This document shows, in pieces, positions 8,626 to 15,615 of a DNA stretch of 64,000 bases. The notes beneath the pieces were generated by a model that was not told where the DNA came from, ran no database searches, and saw only the letters and a list, made by a program, of their open reading frames with translations. The translations under genes and the position numbers were made by a program. How positions within the stretch are numbered: the first letter of the stretch is position 1; every line of letters begins with the position of its first letter. Source of the stretch: Magnetospirillum sp. XM-1 (GTDB lineage Bacteria > Pseudomonadota > Alphaproteobacteria > Rhodospirillales > Magnetospirillaceae); the NCBI RefSeq assembly GCF_001511835.1, contig NZ_LN997848.1, positions 62,001 through 126,000 of the forward strand, read 5' to 3'.

Positions 8626-10227
8626 TTACCTCCCGACAAACTCAGCCACCACCTGCGGTACGGCGGCGTCGAAACCGGCGCAGCCGAGCGAGAGCGGATC
8701 ACCGTCGGGCACCACTGAACCGGTATTGGCGGCGGTGGCCAGTACCACGGCCTTGGCCGCAGGATTGACCGTTTCACGATACTGTCGCAGCGCTTGCACA
8801 GGATGCTGCTTGCCGGCCCAGGTCTCGTTGTCGGTGAGCACGACGATGGCGTCAAATTCACGGCGGGCCCTCAATGCATGCTGGATCGGCAACGCGGTGT
8901 CGGTGCCGCCGCTCCATTGCTTGAACGTCCTTACCACGTCATCGAGCCGCTGGCGTGCCGACAGCGCCACCGTGTGGATCTCGGTATCGAAACCGACCAC
9001 CTCTACATGCCTTTCGCTGTGCACGAAGGTCATGGCCATGGCCGCCGCAGCTTCATACGCATGAAGCACAGCCGAGCCGATGCAGGGACTATTCATCGAG
9101 CCCGAGACGTCGACACCCACCAGCAGCCGCTTGCCCGTGGGCGCCACGGTCGCAAAGGCCCGGTAGAAGGCTTCATCAAGGGCATCAACCACCGCCGGCA
9201 CAGGGGTCCACTGAAGCTTGCCGCGCTCGCCGCGGCCCTGGGCGTAGGTCTTCAACGCCAACAGGATCTGCACCGGGTGGACTCGGGCCCGAGTCAGCGC
9301 TTCGCCATCCGACAGGCGGCGGACTACCCGGTCAGCGACATCCGAGCCGATCGACAGCAAGCCGACTTGGCTAAGCTTGCCGAGGTTGCGGATCAATGCC
9401 GTGGCCGGCATGGACTCTAGCAGTGCCTCCCATACCTCGGGTGCACTCAACCTCTCGGTCGGCACAGCTTCGCGCGGCAGCCGGTGGGCGCGGATCGCCG
9501 CGGCCACTGCAGCCGGACCATCAGCTTCACGAGCGGCGAACATGCCCTCCACCAGCGGAAAGGCGGTGCGTGCAGCCGCCACCGCGTCGGCCGAACCGGG
9601 GTGGGCGATCCAATCAAATAGCGCCTTCATCCGCACGTCATCGGTGAGCGGATGAGCCAGACGCAGCAGGTCGCGCAAGGACCAGCCGCCCCGGTTCATG
9701 TACTTCACCGCCTGCAGTGCGATGCGGTCGGCGTCCTGGCCGATGAACCAGCCGGCAACGGCTCGACGCAAGCCCCGGCCCCAGCCACGGAAGCCCTCGA
9801 CCATATCGGCAAAGGACAGCAAGTGGGTGCCGGTACGGGCCACCCGGGGAAGAGCGGCCAGTGCGGCACGCCGGGTGGCCTCGTCTGCCGCCGCTGTGGC
9901 CATGGCCAGCACGAACAGTGCCGGATCGTTCTTCGGCGCCCGGCCGGCCTCGCTGATTTCGATGGCGCGTGCGACGACCCGTCGGCCGTCGGCCGACAGG
10001 CAGCGAGCAACGGCATGGGCGTTATCAGCGGTGAGTTGACGCTCGCCGACATAGTAGGTGCCACCCTCGGAGCCCAGCACCAGGAAGCGGTCAAGCCGCG
10101 CCCAATCGTCAAGGGCATACCAATGGCCACCGGCGTTGTTGGGAACCTGCCCCGGCAGCGGCTCGCTCTGGGCGGCCGCGTTCTGGGGTACTGCATGACG
10201 AGAGCTGAAAAGCTTACGGTACGTCAT
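8626..10227 (-). CDS. rsr: Ro60/TROVE-domain RNA-binding protein (Rsr)
   Basis: 533 residues. The N-terminal and middle part is the TROVE ring of helical repeats (NNAGGHWYALDDWARLDRFLVLGSEGGTYYVGE, VKYMNRGGWSLRDLLRLAHP). The C-terminal von Willebrand A domain (from about 366) has an intact MIDAS: DVSGS at 373-377, T442 and D466. Ro60 proteins hold Y RNAs on their outer surface and bind the ends of damaged or misfolded RNA in the central hole. SD AAGGAGGT stands before ATG 10227. It follows the nine-copy Y RNA array and RtcB on the same strand, matching the known rsr-yrl-rtcB gene association. Confidence 0.93.
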   Translation of the reverse strand: MTYRKLFSSRHAVPQNAAAQSEPLPGQVPNNAGGHWYALDDWARLDRFLVLGSEGGTYYVGERQLTADNAHAVARCLSADGRRVVARAIEISEAGRAPKNDPALFVLAMATAAADEATRRAALAALPRVARTGTHLLSFADMVEGFRGWGRGLRRAVAGWFIGQDADRIALQAVKYMNRGGWSLRDLLRLAHPLTDDVRMKALFDWIAHPGSADAVAAARTAFPLVEGMFAAREADGPAAVAAAIRAHRLPREAVPTERLSAPEVWEALLESMPATALIRNLGKLSQVGLLSIGSDVADRVVRRLSDGEALTRARVHPVQILLALKTYAQGRGERGKLQWTPVPAVVDALDEAFYRAFATVAPTGKRLLVGVDVSGSMNSPCIGSAVLHAYEAAAAMAMTFVHSERHVEVVGFDTEIHTVALSARQRLDDVVRTFKQWSGGTDTALPIQHALRARREFDAIVVLTDNETWAGKQHPVQALRQYRETVNPAAKAVVLATAANTGSVVPDGDPLSLGCAGFDAAVPQVVAEFVGR

Positions 10228-10255
10228 CGTCTACCTCCTTAACTCAATCTGTGGG

Positions 10256-10339
10256 CCACCGGGCATGCGACGGTCCTGGCGCCCGGGGCTGTCTCTCCGG
10301 GCTTCTGCAGCGTTAACCAGAACCCATCCGGCCCGATGG
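10256..10339 (-). ncRNA. Y RNA-like element I (closest to ro60)
   Basis: 5' strand CCATCGGGC (10339-10331) pairs with GCCCGGTGG (10264-10256), 9 bp. Then CGGA, a second stem GGTTCTGG/CCAGGACC (10324-10317 with 10279-10272), and the loop motif GGTTAACGC. The inner hairpin is GCCCGG/CCGGGC. Same plan as the other eight copies. Its end is 28 nt from the ro60 ATG. Confidence 0.75.
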
Positions 10340-10340
10340 A

Positions 10341-10423
10341 CGGGCTTACACGGTCTCGGAGCTGTGGAGGCTCGTGGCCTTTCCCGCTAACAAAGCGATC
10401 ACCGAAACCCTCCGGCCCGGTGG
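10341..10423 (-). ncRNA. Y RNA-like element H
   Basis: The second stem is a clean 8 bp: GGTTTCGG (10409-10402) with CCGAGACC (10359-10352). The terminal stem is reduced to CGGGC/GCCCG because its 3' end abuts element I. It keeps GGGCCGGA; the loop motif is GGTGATCGC, a variant of GGTTATCGC. Confidence 0.62.
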
Positions 10424-10442
10424 CCGGAATTCATCAAAAGGT

Positions 10443-10543
10443 CGCCGGGCGTGCGCTTGGCCTTGGTTGGCCACGGCTTTTGCCGTGGAGACCGGAGGAA
10501 CTCCCGGCCCAGGAGCGGGTAACCAAGATCCTCCGGCCCGGCG
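10443..10543 (-). ncRNA. Y RNA-like element G
   Basis: Terminal stem CGCCGGGC/GCCCGGCG (10543-10536 with 10450-10443). Second stem CTTGGTT/AACCAAG (10527-10521 with 10468-10462). Carries GGGCCGGA and GGTTACCCG. An inner perfect hairpin CACGGC-AAAA-GCCGTG marks the effector region. Confidence 0.7.
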
Positions 10544-10560
10544 GGGCAGAAACTGTTCAT

Positions 10561-10708
10561 GGAGGACGGACGTGTCATCGCCGACCGGCTCCCCTCACGG
10601 GGATTGAGCTACTCCAGCGCGGGCTGGAGGCGGGCCTTGAACCCGCAACACGCTGATTAAGGGTCAGCTGCTCTAACCGATAACCGTCCGGCTGTCGGCC
10701 CGTCCTCC
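10561..10708 (-). ncRNA. Y RNA-like element F with a circularly permuted tRNA-Lys(CTT)-like domain
   Basis: Terminal stem of 11 bp (10708-10698 with 10571-10561); second stem of 9 bp with one A-G mismatch (10692-10684 with 10588-10580). Inside, in order: D-stem 3' strand GAGC, anticodon arm GCTGA-CCCTTAA-TCAGC (10669-10653), T arm GCGGG-TTCAAGG-CCCGC, acceptor 3' strand CTCCAGC (10629-10623), 4-nt linker, acceptor 5' strand GCTGGAG (10618-10612), TA, D-stem 5' strand GCTC. The 7-bp acceptor and 4-bp D stem pair perfectly, so the tRNA is permuted and opened in the D loop. A CCCC-GTGA-GGGG tetraloop hairpin follows. Position 33 of the anticodon loop is C instead of U. Confidence 0.82.
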
Positions 10709-10722
10709 AAACTTTCAATGGC

Positions 10723-10802
10723 CTCTCGGGCGTGGACTGCGGTCCCGTCGGGCTTTCGCCTCAGATTTACAGTCTGGTAACTGGACCACTCCGGCCCGAG
10801 AG
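10723..10802 (-). ncRNA. Y RNA-like element E with a tRNA-Tyr-like anticodon hairpin
   Basis: Terminal stem CTCTCGGGC/GCCCGAGAG, 9 bp perfect (10802-10794 with 10731-10723). Second stem GTGGTCC/GGACCGC (10789-10783 with 10745-10739). The loop motif is AGTTACC. It holds CAGA-CTGTAAA-TCTG, identical in form to a tRNA-Tyr(GTA) anticodon arm, and a GGC-GAAA-GCC tetraloop hairpin. Confidence 0.75.
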
Positions 10803-10819
10803 CATTTTCACTCAACCGT

Positions 10820-10923
10820 CCACCGGACATGTTGGTGATCTCGGTGTTGACCACGGACAAGTCCGCGGCGACCGGCGCGTCTCCGGTCCAGGGAGCGATA
10901 ACCGAAATCTTTCGGCCCGGTGG
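10820..10923 (-). ncRNA. Y RNA-like element D
   Basis: Terminal stem CCACCGGGC/GTCCGGTGG, 9 bp with one G-U (10923-10915 with 10828-10820). Second stem GATTTCGG/CCGAGATC (10909-10902 with 10844-10837). Motifs GGGCCGAA and GGTTATCGC. Inner hairpins GACCGG/CCGGTC (7-nt loop) and CGGAC-TT-GTCCG. Confidence 0.72.
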
Positions 10924-10935
10924 CCGCAATTTCAA

Positions 10936-11090
10936 ACAGACGGGCATGGTGTCGCTAGTTGGGAAACCCCTTGCGAGGCGATGCCCTTGCGGACAGTGAG
11001 GCGTCCCCGGAGACCGGGCGCGGAGATTGCTCCCCGAATTGATGCCTCGAGTTGGCACTTGCGATAACCAACTAGCTTCGGCCCGTCTGC
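10936..11090 (-). ncRNA. Y RNA-like element C (longest)
   Basis: Terminal stem GCAGACGGGC/GCCCGTCTGT, 10 bp (11090-11081 with 10945-10936). Second stem GCTAGTTGG/CCAACTAGC, 9 bp perfect (11076-11068 with 10962-10954). Motifs GGGCCGAA and GGTTATCGC. Its 3' part (CCTC-GCAA-GGGG hairpin and GCGACACCATGCCCG) is shared with element A. 155 nt. Confidence 0.75.
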
Positions 11091-11133
11091 ACTCCTTCTC
11101 GATTGCTCAGCGGCCTTAAGTGCCATGAGGAAC

Positions 11134-11216
11134 CCACCGGGCGTAATGTGGTCTCGATCCCGGTTCGCAGGTTCCGGGTTTCAATGAGCGTTAATCGAAA
11201 CCGTCCGGCCCGGCGG
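11134..11216 (-). ncRNA. Y RNA-like element B (minimal form)
   Basis: Terminal stem CCGCCGGGC/GCCCGGTGG (11216-11208 with 11142-11134). Second stem GGTTTCGAT/ATCGAGACC, 9 bp (11202-11194 with 11158-11150). Motifs GGGCCGGA and GATTAACGC. Only a short inner hairpin CCCGG/CCGGG remains, so it may be close to a bare Ro60-binding stem. Confidence 0.72.
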
Positions 11217-11228
11217 CGGTGGCGTTGG

Positions 11229-11360
11229 GGAACGGGCATGGTGTCGCCAATCGGATAGCCCCTCGCGGGGCGGGAGTCTTTCCTGGCCTGGGCCAGGAAA
11301 AACGAGCGCGGCCGTTTCATGACCGCTTCTGAGATAACCGACTGACTTCCGGCCCGTTCC
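11229..11360 (-). ncRNA. Y RNA-like element A (first of the array)
   Basis: Terminal stem GGAACGGGC/GCCCGTTCC, 9 bp perfect (11360-11352 with 11237-11229). Second stem TCAGTCGG/CCGATTGG (11345-11338 with 11254-11247). Motifs GGGCCGGAA and GGTTATCTC. An inner hairpin GCGGTC-ATGAAAC-GGCCGC has a 7-nt loop with GAA at the anticodon place and T at position 33. It also has a long TTTCCTGG/CCAGGAAA hairpin and a CCCC-GCGA-GGGG tetraloop. The 5' end lies 24 nt after the palindromic operator at 11384. Confidence 0.77.
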
Positions 11361-11383
11361 TTTCCCTTTATCTCTCACGGAAT

Positions 11384-11397
11384 GGTGACAAATTTGG

Positions 11398-11402
<5 letters not shown>
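11384..11402. promoter_or_regulatory. palindromic operator ahead of the Y RNA array, copy 2
   Basis: GGTGACAAATTTGGTCACC overlaps the rtcB stop and lies 24 nt upstream of Y RNA element A on the minus strand. GATAAAG at about 11364-11370 could be part of the -10 region. This placement suggests the array and ro60 have their own regulated promoter. Confidence 0.72.
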
Positions 11403-12615
<1,213 letters not shown>

Positions 12616-12649
12616 GGGGGCCTCCTGCTTGGCCTGTCAGTCTGATGGA

Positions 12650-12724
12650 TGGTTCCGGGGCCTGGATTTGAACCAGGATTGGCGAGACCAAAACCCGCTG
12701 TCCTACCTGTTAGACGACCCCGGA
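12650..12724 (-). tRNA. tRNA-Gln(TTG)
   Basis: Acceptor TCCGGGG/CCCCGGA with the U1-A72 pair usual for tRNA-Gln, D arm GTCT…GGAC, anticodon stem GCGGG/CTCGC around TTTTGGT, T arm CCTGG-TTCAAAT-CCAGG, discriminator A and encoded CCA (12652-12650). Lies 34 nt upstream of rtcB. Looks functional. Confidence 0.88.
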
Positions 12725-12739
12725 GCTGGGAGAAAACAG

Positions 12740-12815
12740 TGGTGCCGAGGGCTCGAGTCGAACGAGCATGGTCGCGTTTTCAGCGCGCTGCGTGGACCGC
12801 CATTGCTACCTCGGC
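12740..12815 (-). tRNA. tRNA-Phe(GAA)-like, weak D arm
   Basis: Acceptor GCCGAGG/CCTCGGC, anticodon loop CTGAAAA (GAA), T arm GCTCG-TTCGACT-CGAGC, discriminator A, CCA encoded. The D arm (GCAATGGCGGTCCACGC) pairs poorly and the outer anticodon pair is G-A, so it is more diverged than a housekeeping tRNA. Confidence 0.75.
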
Positions 12816-12823
12816 TGATGGAT

Positions 12824-12900
12824 TGGACGTGCGGGCCGGGCTCGCACCGGCTAGGGGCGGCTTTGCAGGCCGCTGCCTCGGCTTCTTTGGCTTCCGCACG
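12824..12900 (-). tRNA. tRNA-Cys(GCA)-like, directly abutting the HNH gene
   Basis: Acceptor CGTGCGG/CCGCACG, D stem GCC/GGC, anticodon arm GCGGC-CTGCAAA-GCCGC, T arm GCCGG-TGCGAGC-CCGGC, discriminator U73 (a tRNA-Cys identity base), CCA encoded. T-loop position 55 is G instead of U. Its 5' base follows the HNH gene stop with no gap. Confidence 0.78.
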
Positions 12901-13467
12901 TCACGCCGCAAAGGGCAGGAAATCCTGCCAGACGGCATGGATCTGGCGCTGGTCGCGGAAGTATTCAGCTCGAGCCAACTCCTCCACCGTCGGCCGCCAC
13001 GGGCGCCACAGCAGCGGCATCCGCGCCAACTCAGGCGTCCGGTCAGCTTTACGGCCGTTACAACCAGCGCACGCCGCCACCAGATTTTCCCAACGATGCT
13101 GCCCGCCCCGTGATCGCGGGATGACGTGGTCGTAGGTCAATCTGTTGACCGCAAAGGTCCTGCCGCAATAGGCACAGGCGCATTTGTCACGAAGGACCAG
13201 CACGTTGTGACGGGTCAACGGCGCCACCTTGGGTCGGGCCACGAAGCGCCGTACCCGGATGACTGCCGGCAACGAAACGCTCATGGATGGCGAGCGCACC
13301 CTGACATCATGTTCTGCGACGATGTCGACTTGGCCGCCGATAGCACTTCGGACTGCATCCTGCCAAGGCAGGATGGATAGAGGTAGGTATTGGAGGGGTT
13401 GGTAATCGGCGTTCAGCACCAGAGCCGGGAACGCCGCCAGCTGTCTTTCCGAAAGCGAGGGAACCAT
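12901..13467 (-). CDS. HNH endonuclease embedded in the tRNA cluster
   Basis: 188 residues. The HNH core reads CAYCGRTF…LTYDHVIPRSRGGQHRWENLVAACAGCNGRKADR: two CxxC zinc knuckles, the catalytic His in DHV, and Asn in ENL. This subfamily (N-terminal VLNADYQPL…) is widespread as free-standing HNH proteins. Whether it cuts DNA or RNA is unknown. Its stop touches tRNA-Cys and it starts 22 nt after tRNA-Lys, so it is part of the tRNA transcript. Confidence 0.88.
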   Translation of the reverse strand: MVPSLSERQLAAFPALVLNADYQPLQYLPLSILPWQDAVRSAIGGQVDIVAEHDVRVRSPSMSVSLPAVIRVRRFVARPKVAPLTRHNVLVLRDKCACAYCGRTFAVNRLTYDHVIPRSRGGQHRWENLVAACAGCNGRKADRTPELARMPLLWRPWRPTVEELARAEYFRDQRQIHAVWQDFLPFAA

Positions 13468-13489
13468 GGCGGCCTCCTGGCAAGGGTAG

Positions 13490-13564
13490 TGGTGAACCGA
13501 GTGGGGATCGAACCCACGACAGACGGCTTAAAAGGCCGCCGCTCTACCGCTGAGCTACCGGTCC
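13490..13564 (-). tRNA. tRNA-Lys(TTT)
   Basis: Acceptor GGACCGG/TCGGTTC, D arm GCTC-AGCGGTA-GAGC, anticodon arm GCGGC-CTTTTAA-GCCGT, T arm GTGGG-TTCGATC-CCCAC, discriminator A and encoded CCA (13492-13490). The most canonical tRNA of the cluster. Confidence 0.92.
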
Positions 13565-13678
13565 AAGCGCCCGTCCTGATGTGAGATTGGCTGCAGTTCG
13601 TGGATACCTATCGAACCAAATGCATCGCGCCGGAGCCCGAAGGAAATCCGTGAAATGCGGTTTACGGCATAACGTGTT

Positions 13679-14314
13679 CTACGCCGAACTCTGGGGCCAC
13701 TTCACGCCATCCGGAATAAGATCCACTTCGCCTCCTCGATCCTCCCAGGCGAATCTGACCCTATAGCGCTCACCTTTGAACAGAATGGTGCACCCATTTG
13801 TCTCGCACTGACGTCGCCGTTCGTATCCGTTTTCCAAGAACACTTCGTCGAACGACACGTCGAAGTGCTGAGCGACCGTGCGAATGTCTTCTACATAGGT
13901 CTGCTGCCAGCATTCCTCGAACACCTCGATATCAATCGGCCCCGAGGGGTGTGCATACATGTCCGTCAGACAGCTTGCTGAAATTTCTGACAAATACGGC
14001 TCATAGCCAGGAAAACCAGGCGTCGCGTATTCGCAGCAGCAGAATGGAGTATCGCAGGCAGGGCGAAATCCTCCTTCCCAGACAATGTTAATCAGGTCCA
14101 GGACGTTGTCTTTATAAAAATCCGAGACCCCGGGATATAGGTAGAACGTCACGGACACCTCACCCCGGATAGGGGCATTTACCCAGCCACTGTCAACGAG
14201 CTTGGGCAACCAGTCCGGCGTCGTCATTACCGTCTCGACACGCAAGATGTTGTGCGGCTGCCATGAGATCCCGTTCGTACTCTTGACGTAATTTGCATTC
14301 ACCGAATCGGACAT
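13679..14314 (-). CDS. unknown Cys-containing protein between tRNA genes
   Basis: 211 residues, no recognised family. Low GC for this genome and acidic; a cluster CDTPFCCCEYATPG (about residues 87-100) could bind metal. Its ATG (14314) is 3 nt from a truncated tRNA, so the tRNA relic forms its leader. There is no SD apart from GAGGGGG at 14321-14327. It belongs to the same minus-strand run as the tRNAs, HNH, RtcB and Ro60. Confidence 0.6.
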   Translation of the reverse strand: MSDSVNANYVKSTNGISWQPHNILRVETVMTTPDWLPKLVDSGWVNAPIRGEVSVTFYLYPGVSDFYKDNVLDLINIVWEGGFRPACDTPFCCCEYATPGFPGYEPYLSEISASCLTDMYAHPSGPIDIEVFEECWQQTYVEDIRTVAQHFDVSFDEVFLENGYERRRQCETNGCTILFKGERYRVRFAWEDRGGEVDLIPDGVKWPQSSA

Positions 14315-14317
14315 GAC

Positions 14318-14372
14318 GAACCCCCTCAGAGCTTCCGCAGAGCCGGAGGCTCTACCGCTGAGCTACACCTCA
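14318..14372 (-). pseudogene. truncated tRNA remnant (5' half up to the T arm)
   Basis: TGAGGTG, TA, a perfect D arm GCTC-AGCGGTA-GAGC, an anticodon-like hairpin TCCG-GCTCTG-CGGA with a 6-nt loop, then GGGGGTTCG, where similarity ends at the start of the neighbouring gene. No acceptor 3' strand follows. It may be a decayed tRNA or a recombination junction. Confidence 0.6.
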
Positions 14373-14397
14373 AGGAAATGTGCATGGATGGACCCCA

Positions 14398-14476
14398 GTG
14401 GGCGGCAGAGCCCGCGCGGAACTCCACCTTTCGCACCGCCAAGCGGTGCTTATCCTAAGGACGCCATGCCGCCCAC
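14398..14476 (-). ncRNA. candidate structured RNA between tRNA-Met and the tRNA remnant
   Basis: GTGGGCGGCA (14476-14467) pairs perfectly with TGCCGCCCAC (14407-14398), closing a 79-nt segment with an inner hairpin GCACCGC-TTG-GCGGTGC. It lacks tRNA T-loop and Y RNA motifs. It might be a spacer hairpin for processing or a new RNA. Confidence 0.4.
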
Positions 14477-14506
14477 CCGCCGGGGGCCGGCGGGATTGGA
14501 AATGGT

Positions 14507-14584
14507 TGGTAGCGGAGGCCGGACTCGAACCGGCGTTGTTCCGGGTATGAACCGGGTGCTGGAACCACTCCAGTCCACTCCGCA
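14507..14584 (-). tRNA. tRNA-Met(CAT)-like
   Basis: Acceptor GCGGAG/CTCCGC with a U-U mismatch at 1-72, anticodon loop TTCATAC in stem CCCGG/CCGGA, T arm GCCGG-TTCGAGT-CCGGC, discriminator A and CCA encoded. The D arm is unusual (CTGGA-GTGGT-TCCAG). Could be read as Met or as Ile2 after modification. Confidence 0.72.
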
Positions 14585-15168
14585 TCAAATCAACAAACCT
14601 GGCCGTCATTGGGCGCCACGGCCATCAAAGTGGCGCTCTACCGAAACACGCTGGAAACCAGAGGGTGGGCTACCACCATTGCTGCGGAGATTTTTCCGCG
14701 TCCCTACCAGTCGCTTTCGCCGCCCTTTCGGAGCGGACTTCCTAGGAGGCCTGCGCCTCGCATGCATTTTTGCCTCGAAGGCAACAAAAAACCCTCCGGC
14801 CGTAGGCTCGGAGGGTCGATCAAGACCGATGCTGTAGAAATCAGCGTCGATCGACACCTCCAGAGCCAGAATAGAAACCGTTATCGCTTCCCCACATCTT
14901 CCCCATGCCAGCAACAGACTTCCGCAGTTGCTGCGGTTGATGCCCGACACATTCCAAACCAACGATGCACGCAGTTGTGGCGCCAATAGTCATGGCGTCC
15001 TGACGTGCGGGGTTGGATTTGGGGGTGAGTGAAAACATGCGTCCTTCCTGACCGTGGCTTGGTTCCGCCCCATGATTCGAGGCGACCATGGCTCATCCGT
15101 ATATCTGAGCACCTGTCGCCACGCAATAAGAAATTGCACATAATGTGAAACTTTTTTAGAATGCCGGT
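14585..15168. other. non-coding stretch upstream of the RNA island
   Basis: 584 nt. Open frames here have poor coding character and cross the terminator at 14785. It should contain the promoter of the minus-strand tRNA-rtcB transcript. No GTGACC-type palindrome was found in it. Confidence 0.4.
14785..14816 (-). terminator. intrinsic terminator on the minus strand
   Basis: ACCCTCCG/CGGAGGGT (14791-14798 with 14809-14816) followed on the minus strand by six T. It would stop minus-strand transcription coming from beyond 14.8 kb and so insulate the tRNA cluster. Confidence 0.75.
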
Positions 15169-15417
15169 ATGCCATCCATTCCCGCCGACGTCCTTGCCGC
15201 AGCTCGTACCCTTGCTGGCCTCAGCCAGGGTGGACTTGCATCCATATCCGGGATCACCCGCCGCACGGTGGTGCGGGCCGAACAAGGGCTTCCCATTCAT
15301 GAGCGGAACAGGTTGGCATTGATCGACGCCCTCAGGCGGCGAGGCATCGACATTGAGATCAGAGACGACGGCGGGGTGACCTTGCGCCGTGCGCCCGTGC
15401 AGGCTGGTAGCGAATAA
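15169..15417 (+). CDS. small XRE-family HTH regulator
   Basis: 82 residues, a single helix-turn-helix (LAAARTLAGLSQGGLASISGITRRTVVRAEQG) with a short tail. Lone HTH proteins of this size often control mobile-element or toxin genes. It stands about 200 nt before the RlaP gene on the same strand. Confidence 0.72.
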   Translation: MPSIPADVLAAARTLAGLSQGGLASISGITRRTVVRAEQGLPIHERNRLALIDALRRRGIDIEIRDDGGVTLRRAPVQAGSE

Positions 15418-15560
15418 ATCCACCTGTCGCTCCGTTCAATCGTCCCGCCGATGCGAGTCTTTGACGATCAGACCGACCCCGAAGATTACGAACAGCCACC
15501 CACAGAAGGTCAGCATCTTCAAACCTCCCAAGATCATCGCAACGATCATCGTCCCGCTGA

Positions 15561-15577
15561 GTGACCGATTCGGTCAC
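15561..15577. promoter_or_regulatory. palindromic operator upstream of the RlaP gene, copy 3
   Basis: GTGACCGATTCGGTCAC is a perfect 8-bp palindrome around one T, 38 nt before ATG 15616. Same type as those at 7369, 11384, 23605, 24620 and 29438. Confidence 0.78.
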
Positions 15578-15615
15578 ATCAATGAGGGAGGCTGGTTGAA
15601 TGAAAGGGAGGCGCG

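Noticed and set aside
10657..11067. Open frames of 100-130 codons on both strands through the Y RNA array
   Set aside because: They are overlapping, have no RBS or family features, and the sequence is explained by repeated RNA stems.
10256..11360. CRISPR array
   Set aside because: The repeated segments are not identical direct repeats with unique spacers; the units pair internally as stems and differ in length (79-155 nt).
14606..14986. 126-codon frames on both strands between tRNA-Met and the HTH gene
   Set aside because: They cross an intrinsic terminator and have no recognisable features.
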